Shown here: positions 8,689 through 16,762 of the stretch, piece after piece | How positions within the stretch are numbered: position 1 is the first letter of the stretch | Layout: each line of letters starts with the position of its first letter | Assembly (NCBI RefSeq): GCF_020532725.1 | Contig: NZ_JAJAVC010000003.1 | Span: 977,990 to 1,041,989, forward strand | Source: Methylobacillus arboreus | Lineage (GTDB): Bacteria; Pseudomonadota; Gammaproteobacteria; Burkholderiales; Methylophilaceae | Direction: 5' to 3' | Length of the DNA: 64,000 nucleotides | Notes under the pieces: model-generated | Databases searched by the model: none | Told to the model about the DNA's origin: nothing | What the model saw: only the letters and a program-made list of their open reading frames with translations | Program-made: the position numbers and the translations under genes

Positions 8689-9492
8689 CTAAGATTCAAG
8701 CAATAAACGGTTGCTGGTGCTAGGGTTGTGTTCGCGCAAGCGCTCGACAAACTCAAGGAATTCAACCTTGTGCTCTGCTTCAAGCGCCTTGGCACGCACG
8801 CGCAAGGTGCTCCAGCGCAAATCGTTGGGTGCGCGCTTGAAACCGAATATGACCACATTGCCGGGACGGCCTGTTGGCATGATCAGGATGCGGCCATGGA
8901 AGCTGGTTTCTATGCGCTGCAGGTAAACATCATAGTTCTTGTCGCTACCCCACAGGTTGATCGCACACATGCCATCCAGCGTAATGGCCTCAAAACATGA
9001 ATCAAAGAAATCCTGCGAACAAAGGTCGGGCGGCAAACCGCTGCTGCCAAAGGCATCCATCATCAGCATGGAAGTGGTTGCCGGGTTTTCGCGCAAATAG
9101 GCTGCGGCATCGCCCTCAATGATTTCGAAGCGCTCATCGTTATCCGGCACCATGAAATGGCTGCGCGCCACTTCAATGATACGCGGATTGATTTCCACCA
9201 CCCGCGTTTTCATCCTGGGCAGGTGATGGTAAACATACTTGGGAATGGAACCGCCGCCCAAGCCAAGCACCACCAGGTCGACCGGCTGTTTCTGGAACAG
9301 CAGGAAAACCATCATGCCGCGCGAATACCTGAGCTCCAATGCATAAGGGTCTTTCACGCGCATGGAGCTTTGTATCGTATCCGAACCCAGGTGCAGGGAG
9401 CGCACCCCATCCAGCTCGCTGACGTCTACGCTGTCCTCGCTGGTAATTGCCTTGTGTATGCTGCGCGCAATCTTGCGGCCGACCCTGAACAT
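8689..9492 (-). CDS. Spermidine-synthase-like (aminopropyltransferase fold) protein
   Basis: 267 aa. The nucleotide-binding motif VVLGLGGGSIPKY and the acidic active-site stretch MMDAFGSSGLPPDL are those of the spermidine synthase superfamily. The N-terminal beta-hairpin domain is reduced and no classical speD neighbour exists. Many such proteins are methyltransferase-like or of unknown substrate, so polyamine synthesis is not certain. Its start shares base 9492 with the end of the upstream RNB gene, indicating translational coupling. Confidence 0.75.
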   Translation of the reverse strand: MFRVGRKIARSIHKAITSEDSVDVSELDGVRSLHLGSDTIQSSMRVKDPYALELRYSRGMMVFLLFQKQPVDLVVLGLGGGSIPKYVYHHLPRMKTRVVEINPRIIEVARSHFMVPDNDERFEIIEGDAAAYLRENPATTSMLMMDAFGSSGLPPDLCSQDFFDSCFEAITLDGMCAINLWGSDKNYDVYLQRIETSFHGRILIMPTGRPGNVVIFGFKRAPNDLRWSTLRVRAKALEAEHKVEFLEFVERLREHNPSTSNRLLLES

Positions 9493-11360
9493 CAGGCCGC
9501 CTCGCTTTCTTCTGCGGTGCTTTCACTCCGTTCCACCGCCTTGAACCGGCTTTCCAGCTCGATCAGCAAGGTATCGACTTTCTGAATTTCTATTATGATG
9601 CGGCTGCCGGTAGCCAACTCCGGCATGCCATGCACCTTGGTAATAAGCGGCATGCCATCCAGGCGTACCAAGTTCTCGCGCCAGACTGTAGCACCAATTT
9701 CATGGATATCCTCCTGCAGCAGGTACTGCAGGCACCAGTAGCGCTCCATGCGGGTCTGGAACTCGTTGTAGGCGTTATAGGTAAGGTCGAAGTTGCGCAT
9801 GATGACCGCAAGGTCGTCGCTGTTGACTGGGTAAGCCGGTTCAGTCCCCTGCACCACGGATATGATCTGGCGCTGGTTAACCAGGTCGACGCCTCGGCGC
9901 AATGGCGACGTGCTCCAGCTATATTGCGGAACGCCCAGGCCCTGGTGAGGCTCGGCCTTGACGGTCATGTAAACCTTGCCGCCGTTCTGGGCGCGATAGA
10001 TGCCAGGCACGCTATGCTCGGCCAGCAAGCCGCCCCAATGGCTGTTGGCTTCTATCATGAGCTCGGCCACCAGTTTGTCTATCGGTGCGCCGCGGCGGCG
10101 GCCGATGATGCTGACCTTGCCTTCATTGACATAGAAGTTGTAGTCAACCTGGATAGGACGGGTGGAATCGTACTTGCCCCTGCCCTTTTCCAGGGATTCA
10201 GCCAGGTTGAACAGAAAGCACAATTTCTGCCAGTAAGGATGGCCGCTGTCCTGCTCCAGCGTGTTTTCGTTGAAATACGGCTCCAGCGTATCGTGACGCA
10301 GGTTGGTCACCACATGGACCAGCTCGACGCGGCTTTCGCGCTTGAGTATGCTGAGGTCGGGCGCGACATCAAGGTAAAGCGACAGTGCCGGGCGCCACTC
10401 GCCTTCATTCAGGCTGAAAGGCACGATCGCCAGCTCAGGCAGCATGGTGATTTTATGGCCGGGCATATATACGGTAGAAAGCCGGTGCATGGCCACCTGG
10501 TCCAGCACGTCATCTTTCGTAATACCCAGCGCAGGCGCGGCGATATGGATGCCTACACGGATAACGCCATCGGCCAGCGGCTGCAGCGAGAACGCATCGT
10601 CAATTTCAGTAGTCGTGCTGTCATCTATACTGAAAGCTTCAATGGCAGCGCGCGGCAGGCCCTCAGGCACAGCCGGCGCGTCAAACTCGGGGAAGCCCTC
10701 CCCATCGGCGAAATATTCCCGCAGGAAAGCGCCCAGATGATAGTCATGGACTGAATTGATGGCTCCGCAATTCGCCAATACGCGAACCACATGCTGGTTG
10801 GATTCGATAGAAGCCTGCTCCAGCGCCTTCCATTCCAGGCTGTTTTTGTCCGGCTGGTACAGCAGCGCATCGATCTTGCCGTTGAATTCTTCCGGTAACT
10901 GGCCCGCTTTCAGCTGCTCGACATACTGGGCCACCTTTTCTGCCTGCAGCCGCTTCTTTTCCAGTCCTGCCAACGCGGCTTGCAGAGTTTCCTCAGGAGC
11001 CGCCTTGTAGCGGCCTTTGCCCTTGCGATAGAAGTAGACAGGCGCACTATGCAGGCGTATGGCAACCGCTGCGGCCTCGCCCGGGGCTGGCTTCTTGCCA
11101 TAGTATTCTTCAGCCAGATCTTCAAAACCGAACTCTTCCTCGCTGCAACACTCCCAAAGGAAAGGGATATCGAGGCCCTCGGCCTCTGTATTTGCATTTT
11201 CCAGGAACCCGGCCAGTGCGCCTTCGAAGCGCAGCAGCACATTGGCGGTCTTGATCTTGGAGCGTTTTCCGGAAACGGCTTCTACCTGAAGGGAGCCGGG
11301 GTTTTCCGTCATGATGGAGGCAACCTTGAAACTGCCATCTTCTTCAAAAAATACGTTCAT
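9492..11360 (-). CDS. RNB-domain exoribonuclease (RNase II/R family)
   Basis: 622 aa. An N-terminal cold-shock/winged-helix-like region of about 200 residues precedes a catalytic RNB domain. The metal-binding acidic motif reads FSIDDSTTTEIDDAFSL (about 244-260), and GRRRGAPIDKLVAELMIEAN later in the domain is also characteristic. It lacks the long C-terminal S1 and basic tail of RNase R. It should degrade single-stranded RNA 3' to 5'. It is first of a minus-strand group with the aminopropyltransferase-like gene, rlmL and the MazG-like gene. A 7-bp inverted repeat CCGTGCC/GGCACGG lies at about 11377-11398 in its upstream region, shared with the divergent fur-type gene. Confidence 0.88.
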   Translation of the reverse strand: MNVFFEEDGSFKVASIMTENPGSLQVEAVSGKRSKIKTANVLLRFEGALAGFLENANTEAEGLDIPFLWECCSEEEFGFEDLAEEYYGKKPAPGEAAAVAIRLHSAPVYFYRKGKGRYKAAPEETLQAALAGLEKKRLQAEKVAQYVEQLKAGQLPEEFNGKIDALLYQPDKNSLEWKALEQASIESNQHVVRVLANCGAINSVHDYHLGAFLREYFADGEGFPEFDAPAVPEGLPRAAIEAFSIDDSTTTEIDDAFSLQPLADGVIRVGIHIAAPALGITKDDVLDQVAMHRLSTVYMPGHKITMLPELAIVPFSLNEGEWRPALSLYLDVAPDLSILKRESRVELVHVVTNLRHDTLEPYFNENTLEQDSGHPYWQKLCFLFNLAESLEKGRGKYDSTRPIQVDYNFYVNEGKVSIIGRRRGAPIDKLVAELMIEANSHWGGLLAEHSVPGIYRAQNGGKVYMTVKAEPHQGLGVPQYSWSTSPLRRGVDLVNQRQIISVVQGTEPAYPVNSDDLAVIMRNFDLTYNAYNEFQTRMERYWCLQYLLQEDIHEIGATVWRENLVRLDGMPLITKVHGMPELATGSRIIIEIQKVDTLLIELESRFKAVERSESTAEESEAA

Positions 11361-11422
11361 AATCCTGCTTTTTTGCCGTGCCCAGTTGACGGCACGGGTT
11401 GATTGTCTGTAATTTACGGCCT

Positions 11423-11842
11423 ATGCATAATGCCGAACGAATGATACATGAGATTGGGCAACGCCCGACCTCCTCACGTGTTGCGGTGCTGAATGTTCTG
11501 CTTGATACGGAATACCCGCTCACCCATCAAGAACTCCTGCACACACTCACCCAGGAAGCCCCGTTTGACCGGGTGACGCTGTACCGTGTATTGGACTGGC
11601 TGGTCGAATGCAACCTGGTGCACCCCATCATGGGAGAAGACCGCGCCAGGCGCTTTCAGCTGACCCAGCGCAATGCCAAGCACCACCATGCACATTTCCA
11701 ATGTACGTCCTGCGGCAAGATGTTCTGCCTGGATGATGTCAAACCCAAGATTCCCAGCAGCGTACCCTCGCATTTTACCGTTGAGTCGGTCGAACTCAAT
11801 ATAAAAGGCCAGTGCGACCACTGTAATTCAGCAAAAAATTAA
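11423..11842 (+). CDS. zur: Fur family metalloregulator, probably Zur
   Basis: 139 aa from the ATG at 11423 (the frame stays open to 11399, but no better start is seen). A winged-helix DNA-binding domain (SSRVAVLNVLLDTEYPLTHQ, VTLYRVLDWL) is followed by the metal-binding dimerisation domain. CTSCGKMFC and CDHCN supply the structural CxxC pairs, and HHHAHF the histidine cluster. The Zur assignment rests on context: the next genes are a zinc-finger-less DksA and three COG0523 GTPases, classical Zur targets. The sequence alone would also allow another Fur-family specificity. Confidence 0.8.
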   Translation: MHNAERMIHEIGQRPTSSRVAVLNVLLDTEYPLTHQELLHTLTQEAPFDRVTLYRVLDWLVECNLVHPIMGEDRARRFQLTQRNAKHHHAHFQCTSCGKMFCLDDVKPKIPSSVPSHFTVESVELNIKGQCDHCNSAKN

Positions 11843-11847
11843 AAGCA

Positions 11848-11950
11848 GCCAACAAAACTCAGTGAAACGATCCTGGCCAGGCGCTTTGTCGCAGGCAGTA
11901 CCAGTGGTACGGTAAGGCAGAGCAACAACGCCAGGAGGGTTTTGTTAGCC
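11848..11950. repeat. Palindromic repeat element A, copy 1
   Basis: 103-bp element, bounded by GCCAACAAAACTC and GGTTTTGTTAGCC as inverted ends, directly after the zur-type gene. It aligns without gaps to 27700-27802, with 14 differences (86% identity). An internal TCCTGGC/GCCAGGA pair and an apical GTACC-AGT-GGTAC hairpin suggest a long folded structure. No coding potential. It resembles a REP/BIME- or MITE-like non-autonomous repeat. Confidence 0.85.
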
Positions 11951-12057
11951 CGCTCCCAACCCTGTAATTAAACTTGTACCGCCAGTAATGTTGTCTGCTG
12001 GCTTTGTCCTTTCCTCCCTCTTCTTTAAAACACGCATCAATCATTAGCTCCCCAAAT

Positions 12058-12074
12058 ATGCAACAGAGTTGCAT
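12058..12074. promoter_or_regulatory. Palindromic operator, site 1 (putative Zur box)
   Basis: ATGCAACAGAGTTGCAT is a perfect 17-bp palindrome (7-bp arms, 3-bp centre), 53 bases upstream of the dksA start. A second site with the same half-sequence lies 38 bp away, centre to centre. Assignment to Zur is inferred from the flanking genes. Confidence 0.7.
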
Positions 12075-12096
12075 CGGCAAGATTCAGGCGCTATTA

Positions 12097-12111
12097 TGCA
12101 ACTTTGTTGCA
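12097..12111. promoter_or_regulatory. Palindromic operator, site 2 (putative Zur box)
   Basis: TGCAACTTTGTTGCA is a perfect 15-bp palindrome with the same TGCAAC/GTTGCA arms and 3-bp centre as site 1. It ends 15 bases before the dksA ATG, so binding here could block RNA polymerase or initiation. Confidence 0.7.
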
Positions 12112-12126
12112 ATACATATTAACACC

Positions 12127-12552
12127 ATGCCCCTGGAAACATTACCGGTTATCTCCGAACAGACCCTGATCGCTATGCCTGCAGATCAATACATGAGCTG
12201 TGCCCAACTGCAGTTTTTCAGGCAACTCCTGGAAAAACAGCGCGAGCAGATTGCCGACAACGCCCGCCATACAGGGAACAACCTGCGCGCGCATGAAGAG
12301 TTTTCCGACCCTGCCGACCGCGCCACGCAAGAAGAGTTGCATACATTGGAGCTACGCACCCGTGACCGGGAACGCAAGCTGCAAAAGAAGATAAATGCAG
12401 CGCTCAGGCGGATTGACGACGGTGAATATGGCTTTTGCGAAGAAACCGGGGAGCCCATCGGGCTGCCCCGGCTGCTGGCAAGGCCCACCACCACGCTATC
12501 GCTGGAAGCCCAGGAACGGCATGAACAGCGTGAGCGCCAGTTTCGCGCTTGA
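12127..12552 (+). CDS. dksA2: Zinc-independent DksA paralog (DksA2 type)
   Basis: 141 aa DksA/TraR family protein that binds RNA polymerase through its secondary channel and adjusts transcription with ppGpp. The coiled coil is present, with the DPADRATQEE tip acids. The C-terminal finger is degenerate: where canonical DksA has CxxC...CxxC, this protein has CEET...LSLEA, keeping only the first cysteine. Such zinc-free paralogs replace DksA when zinc is scarce, as described for Pseudomonas DksA2. Two palindromic boxes precede the ATG at 12127, and a zigA-type GTPase gene follows 32 bases later with AAGGA, so the two likely form one operon. Confidence 0.85.
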   Translation: MPLETLPVISEQTLIAMPADQYMSCAQLQFFRQLLEKQREQIADNARHTGNNLRAHEEFSDPADRATQEELHTLELRTRDRERKLQKKINAALRRIDDGEYGFCEETGEPIGLPRLLARPTTTLSLEAQERHEQRERQFRA

Positions 12553-12584
12553 ACACCCTGAATATTTATTAAGAAGGATACCCC

Positions 12585-13819
12585 ATGAACCGTTTGAAAA
12601 AACTGCCGGTCACTGTGCTTTCCGGCTTTCTCGGTGCCGGCAAGACCACTCTGCTCAACCATATCCTTCACAACCGCGAAGGTAAGCGCGTAGCCGTCAT
12701 TGTCAACGACATGTCCGAAGTCAATATAGACGCCCAGCTGATACGGGAAGGCGGTGCAGACCTTTCACGTGCGGAAGAAAAACTGGTGGAAATGAGCAAC
12801 GGCTGCATCTGCTGCACCTTGCGCGAGGACTTGCTGGTGGAGATCAAGCGCTTGGCGGAAGCCGGTAAGTTTGATTACCTGCTGATTGAGTCCACGGGTA
12901 TTTCAGAACCGCTGCCGGTGGCAGAAACTTTTACCTTCCGCGATGAAAACGGTGCAGCCTTTCGGACATCGCCCAACTGGACACCATGGTGACAGTGGTA
13001 GATGCGTACAACTTCCTCAAGGATTACAGCTCTCGCGACCAGTTGGCCGCACGCGGAGAATCCATGGGGGAAGGCGATGAACGCACGGTCGTCGACCTGC
13101 TGATAGAGCAGATCGAGTTCTGCGACGTGATCGTACTGAATAAAACCGACCTAGTGAACGCTGATGAAATCCGCCAGCTGCACAGTATCCTCGGCGGCCT
13201 GAGCCCGCGCGCACGTATAGAACACAGCAGTTTTGGCCAGGTTCCGCTCGGCAAGATCATGGAAACCGGCCTCTTCAATTTTGAAGAAGCGCAGCAGGCG
13301 CCTGGCTGGCTCAAGGAATTGCGTGGAGAACATGTACCGGAAAGCGAGGAGTACGGCATACGCAGCTTTGTATATCGCGCCCGGCGCCCGTTTAATCCGC
13401 AACGCCTATGGCATTGGCTACACAGCAATTGGCCCGGCGTCGTGCGCTCCAAGGGATATTTCTGGATCGCTTCGCGACCGGCCTACTGCGTCAACTGGTC
13501 ACAAGCCGGGGCGGTGACGCGGCATGAGCTGGCAGGCTACTGGTGGGCGGCAACGCCTAAAAGCTATTGGCCGCAGGATAGCGAATCCCTGGCGCATATC
13601 AATAGCCGGTTTTCCGGCGAGTTCGGCGACCGCCAGCAGGAAATTGTCATCATCGGCATCAATATGGACAAATCCGCACTAAGCGCAGCATTTGACCAGT
13701 GCCTGCTGACAGATAGCGAAATGGCGATGGGCATGCCGGGCTGGCGCGCGCTGCCCGACCCTTTCCCGGCCTGGGGTGCCGAACGCGAGGCCACCCCGGA
13801 AGCGGAAACAGCCTGGTAG
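12585..13819 (+). pseudogene. zigA: ZigA-type COG0523 GTPase, frameshifted
   Basis: The gene is split into two frames. The first (12585-12992) has the Walker A motif GFLGAGKTT (14-22) and the metal motif C74-I-C76-C77. The second continues from about 12956 to 13819, with [14 protein letters not shown], the NKTD guanine motif and a CobW C-terminal domain. Around 12950-12958 the sequence after DENG should read [12 protein letters not shown] in the other frame. Inserting one base after GGTGC would restore a protein of 411 aa, the normal family length. COG0523 proteins are GTPases that deliver or allocate zinc; ZigA types are Zur-regulated. Both halves look otherwise conserved, so this is a recent mutation or a sequencing error. 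Confidence 0.85.
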
Positions 13820-13920
13820 AACGCCGGCAATCCCCTTACACAAAAAACACGCCTAAATGCAACGCCAGCAACAATTTGTGCGCCGTGCTTCAGCTGGTTC
13901 TAAGTTAAAATGAAACCAAC

Positions 13921-13943
13921 CCATCGCCATGACCTGGCGATGG
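13921..13943 (+). other. Hairpin in the leader of the second COG0523 gene
   Basis: CCATCGCCA (13921-13929) and TGGCGATGG (13935-13943) form a perfect 9-bp stem with a 5-base loop, ending 34 bases before the ATG at 13978. It lacks a T-run. It may be a weak terminator after the zigA-type gene or a leader structure. Confidence 0.45.
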
Positions 13944-13977
13944 CGGCATCTCGTCAAGATTCAAGGAAACAGACATA

Positions 13978-15000
13978 ATGGCACTGGACCACCGTATCCC
14001 GGTTACCCTGCTGACCGGGTTTCTCGGCAGTGGCAAAACCACCCTGCTCAACAAACTGCTGAACCATCCCGGTATGAAGGACACAGCGGTCATCATCAAT
14101 GAAATCGGTGCAACCGGCCTCGATCACATCCTCGCGCGCAACGTGGAAAGCCAGCATATTGCCGACAATACCGTGTTGCTGGAATCAGGCTGCCTGTGCT
14201 GTACCTTGAGCAACGAGCTGGCAGACACCATGCGCGACCTTTTTTTCAAGCGCCAGCTGGAGGCGATTCCCCGATTCAACCGCCTGGTCATAGAAACCAC
14301 CGGCATGGCTGACCCCGGTCCTATCCTGGCCAACCTGCTGAGCGAACCAGTCGTTGTCTCCACCTACCGGCTGGATGCCGTTGTGGTCACTATAGACAGC
14401 ATCTACGGCCTCCAGCAGATAGCAGAACACGGCGAGGCGCGCAAACAGGCGGCAGTAGCCGATGTATTGCTGCTAACTAAGACCGACCTTGCCACAGAGG
14501 AACAATTACAGGCACTTTCGACTGCGCTCGAAGCCCTCAACCCGGGCGCCACCCAATACCGCATCCGCCACGGCGAAATAGACCCTGCCGCCATTGTCGA
14601 TGCCGGGCTGTTCGACCCTGAAGGCAAGCAAGCACAGCCACAGCGTTGGCTGCGCGCGCCTAGCCGGTCCAAGGCCGGACGAGGCATGCTGCCACAAGCG
14701 GTACACGATGATGAAATCAGCAGCTTCACCGTCACCATGCCCAAGCCGCTGACTTGGTACCAACTGGAGCCGGCACTGCAATGGCTGTGCGCGACATTCG
14801 GCGAGAACCTGCTGCGCATGAAAGGCATTGTCCACGCTGAAGACCAGCCGGCACCTCTAGCCATCCATGCCGTGCACCATACCCTTTATGCCCCCAACCT
14901 GCTTGAAGGCTGGGACGAGGACGAGCCACTCACCCGCGTGGTACTGATCGGCAAAGGGCTGGATGAACTCAGGATTCGTGATGCGCTGATGCAAATCTAG
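13978..15000 (+). CDS. COG0523/CobW family metal-trafficking GTPase
   Basis: 340 aa. Walker A GFLGSGKTT at 14-22, the metal-binding C72-L-C74-C75 motif in ESGCLCCTL, the NKTD equivalent LLTKTDLA and a C-terminal CobW_C domain are all present. It is a GTP-dependent metallochaperone-like protein, probably for zinc given the zur/dksA2 neighbourhood. It is more similar in motifs to the third paralog (14997-16004) than to the ZigA-type one. AAGGAAAC lies before the ATG. Its 3' end overlaps the convergent paralog by 4 bases. Confidence 0.88.
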   Translation: MALDHRIPVTLLTGFLGSGKTTLLNKLLNHPGMKDTAVIINEIGATGLDHILARNVESQHIADNTVLLESGCLCCTLSNELADTMRDLFFKRQLEAIPRFNRLVIETTGMADPGPILANLLSEPVVVSTYRLDAVVVTIDSIYGLQQIAEHGEARKQAAVADVLLLTKTDLATEEQLQALSTALEALNPGATQYRIRHGEIDPAAIVDAGLFDPEGKQAQPQRWLRAPSRSKAGRGMLPQAVHDDEISSFTVTMPKPLTWYQLEPALQWLCATFGENLLRMKGIVHAEDQPAPLAIHAVHHTLYAPNLLEGWDEDEPLTRVVLIGKGLDELRIRDALMQI

Positions 15001-16004
15001 GGTCTGTTGCCGTTACGCGCAAACCTGACCAAGGACTGCAACAAAGGCCTTAACTCGCCCTCAGATGATGACTGGGTAATGAAGACCAATTGGCTGCGCT
15101 TGTCCTTGCCAGGCCAATTGACCAATGGCTCGGGCGCATGCAGCACATGCTGTACACGGTGAACCGCAATCGGGCTGGGCTCTCCCGCAACATGAAATAC
15201 GCCCTTGAACCGGAGTAGCCCGGGCGCAGTGAAATGACGCAATTGTTCAAGCCAGCCGTCAAAATCGTGCCTGGGGACAGGCACATCGAGCTCCAGGCTC
15301 AAAGTCGTCGCCTCGCCCCCATGCAATGCCGGTGCTGCAAGCGCTGACAGCCAATGAGGAAAGCCGGTGGACGATGCCAGGCCGAACAAGAGACCAGCCC
15401 CCACAGCTTGTGACTGAAGCTGGTCCAACTGCAGCACCCTTGCTGCAGGGTTTAACTCGTGCAAGTCGGCCAGCAAGCTTGCCAGCCCCTGCTGGTCGGC
15501 AATATCCGCTTTGGAGATCAGCAATATGTCGGCCAGCTGCACCTGCTTGACCGCCTCGGGATAGCGACGCAGGCTATCGCTTCCCAATATCCCATCCACC
15601 ACGGTCACCACGCCATCAAGCTGATATGCTGCTGCGACATAGGCATCCGTCATCAACGTATGCAAGACAGGCGCCGGGTCGGCCATGCCGCTGGCCTCAA
15701 TCACCACGCGCCTGAATTGGCGGACGCCATTGCGTGAAAAACGCCAGTGGATGTCTTTCAGGGTTTGTTTGAGATCCGTCCGCAACTGGCAGCACAAGCA
15801 TCCATTGCTCAGCTCAACCACCATGTTATGTTCCAATTGATGGGCAACCAGCATATGATCCAGGCCTATTTCGCCAAACTCATTGATGATGACCAAGGTG
15901 TCACGCATTTCCGGCTGCCGCAGCCAGCGATTCAATAACGTGGTCTTACCACTGCCCAGAAACCCGGTCAGCAGCGTCACGGGCAGGCGCATCCTGTCAG
16001 GCAT
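14997..16004 (-). CDS. COG0523/CobW family metal-trafficking GTPase
   Basis: 335 aa from the ATG at 16004, preceded by GGAGAGG; the frame extends to 16043 through a weaker TTG. Walker A GFLGSGKTT at 14-22 and C69-L-C71-C72 in NGCLCCQL are intact, and INEFGEIGLDH closely parallels the paralog on the other strand. It converges on that paralog with a 4-base overlap, so the pair probably arose by duplication and inversion. A zinc-allocation role is inferred. No TGCAAC/GTTGCA palindrome was seen upstream, only the half-site ATGCAAC near 16131. Confidence 0.87.
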   Translation of the reverse strand: MPDRMRLPVTLLTGFLGSGKTTLLNRWLRQPEMRDTLVIINEFGEIGLDHMLVAHQLEHNMVVELSNGCLCCQLRTDLKQTLKDIHWRFSRNGVRQFRRVVIEASGMADPAPVLHTLMTDAYVAAAYQLDGVVTVVDGILGSDSLRRYPEAVKQVQLADILLISKADIADQQGLASLLADLHELNPAARVLQLDQLQSQAVGAGLLFGLASSTGFPHWLSALAAPALHGGEATTLSLELDVPVPRHDFDGWLEQLRHFTAPGLLRFKGVFHVAGEPSPIAVHRVQHVLHAPEPLVNWPGKDKRSQLVFITQSSSEGELRPLLQSLVRFARNGNRP

Positions 16005-16183
16005 ATCCAAGCCTCTCCGCCCCTTCGAAACTCTGCTTGCCAAGCCGTGCAGCTAGTCGGTAAAGTCCTACTTGTAATTCAGTGTAGTCTGATATTACGG
16101 ATTGCATGTGCGGCGTATGCTCTTTCGTCAAATGCAACAGGGAATCCGCCGTCTCTTTCACCACCAAGAAAAAGGAAAACATC

Positions 16184-16360
16184 ATGCAAAGCATTATCGC
16201 CATACTGATCCTCGTTGCAGACATTTATGCGATTATCAAGATTATCCAGAGCTCGGCAGATACGGTAAAGAAAATCCTCTGGATTCTTGGCGTGTTGATC
16301 TTCCCTGTGCTGGGCCTTATCGTCTGGTACCTGGCCGGCCCAGGCAGCAAGACCGATTAA
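16184..16360 (+). CDS. Small membrane protein with PLDc_N domain
   Basis: 58 aa. Two hydrophobic segments (residues 2-18 and about 30-52) surround KIIQSSADTVKKILW; this is the phospholipase D N-terminal (PLDc_N) membrane module without any catalytic domain. The start at 16184 is chosen because AAGGAAAAC lies 5-13 bases upstream; an upstream in-frame start at 16106 has none. Function is unknown. A 9-bp hairpin follows its stop. Confidence 0.75.
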   Translation: MQSIIAILILVADIYAIIKIIQSSADTVKKILWILGVLIFPVLGLIVWYLAGPGSKTD

Positions 16361-16368
16361 TCAATGAA

Positions 16369-16394
16369 TAGGCTGCCCGGCTCCAGGCAGCCTA
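16369..16394 (+). terminator. Hairpin after the PLDc_N gene
   Basis: TAGGCTGCC (16369-16377) pairs perfectly with GGCAGCCTA (16386-16394) around an 8-base loop, 8 bases past the stop. There is no T-run. It separates the PLDc_N and DUF1840 genes. Confidence 0.6.
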
Positions 16395-16423
16395 TGATTG
16401 CAGCCAACTCAAGGGTCTTAACC

Positions 16424-16723
16424 ATGCTCGTCACTTTTTCCACGGCCCGCTATAGCGACATCATGTTGTTTGGCGATATCGCCAAACAACTGCTCAAACT
16501 CATGGGCCATAGCGGCACCGTTCCTGGTGCCATCCTTGCCGACGACGTGCCCCAGGCACTCCAGCATTTACAACAAGGATTGGGCAGCGTTACTAGTCCA
16601 GATACAAACCCGAGCGAAACCGAGGATCAACCAGCCAATGTCAGCCTGCAGAAGCGTGCCCTGCCGCTGATCAAGCTGCTTGAATCCGCCATCAGCAACC
16701 ACAGTAATGTCATGTGGAACTAA
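16424..16723 (+). CDS. DUF1840 domain-containing protein
   Basis: 99 aa from the ATG at 16424, which begins the DUF1840 pattern MLVTFSTARYSDIMLFGDIA. The earlier in-frame ATG at 16364 falls before the hairpin. The family is short, soluble and common in betaproteobacteria, with no known function. The C-terminal half (LQKRALPLIKLLESAI) is a predicted amphipathic helix. It begins 39 bases before the AI-2E family permease gene. Confidence 0.8.
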   Translation: MLVTFSTARYSDIMLFGDIAKQLLKLMGHSGTVPGAILADDVPQALQHLQQGLGSVTSPDTNPSETEDQPANVSLQKRALPLIKLLESAISNHSNVMWN

Positions 16724-16762
16724 GCTGTCCGTCAGTAATCTTTACCAGTAGACTCTCGCCTC

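Noticed and set aside
9630..10754. Long plus-strand frame opposite the RNB gene
   Set aside because: Antisense to a well-conserved catalytic domain; composition typical of a shadow frame.
15997..16224. 75-codon minus-strand frame upstream of the third COG0523 gene
   Set aside because: It overlaps the start of that gene and the PLDc_N gene in antisense and has no family likeness or ribosome site.
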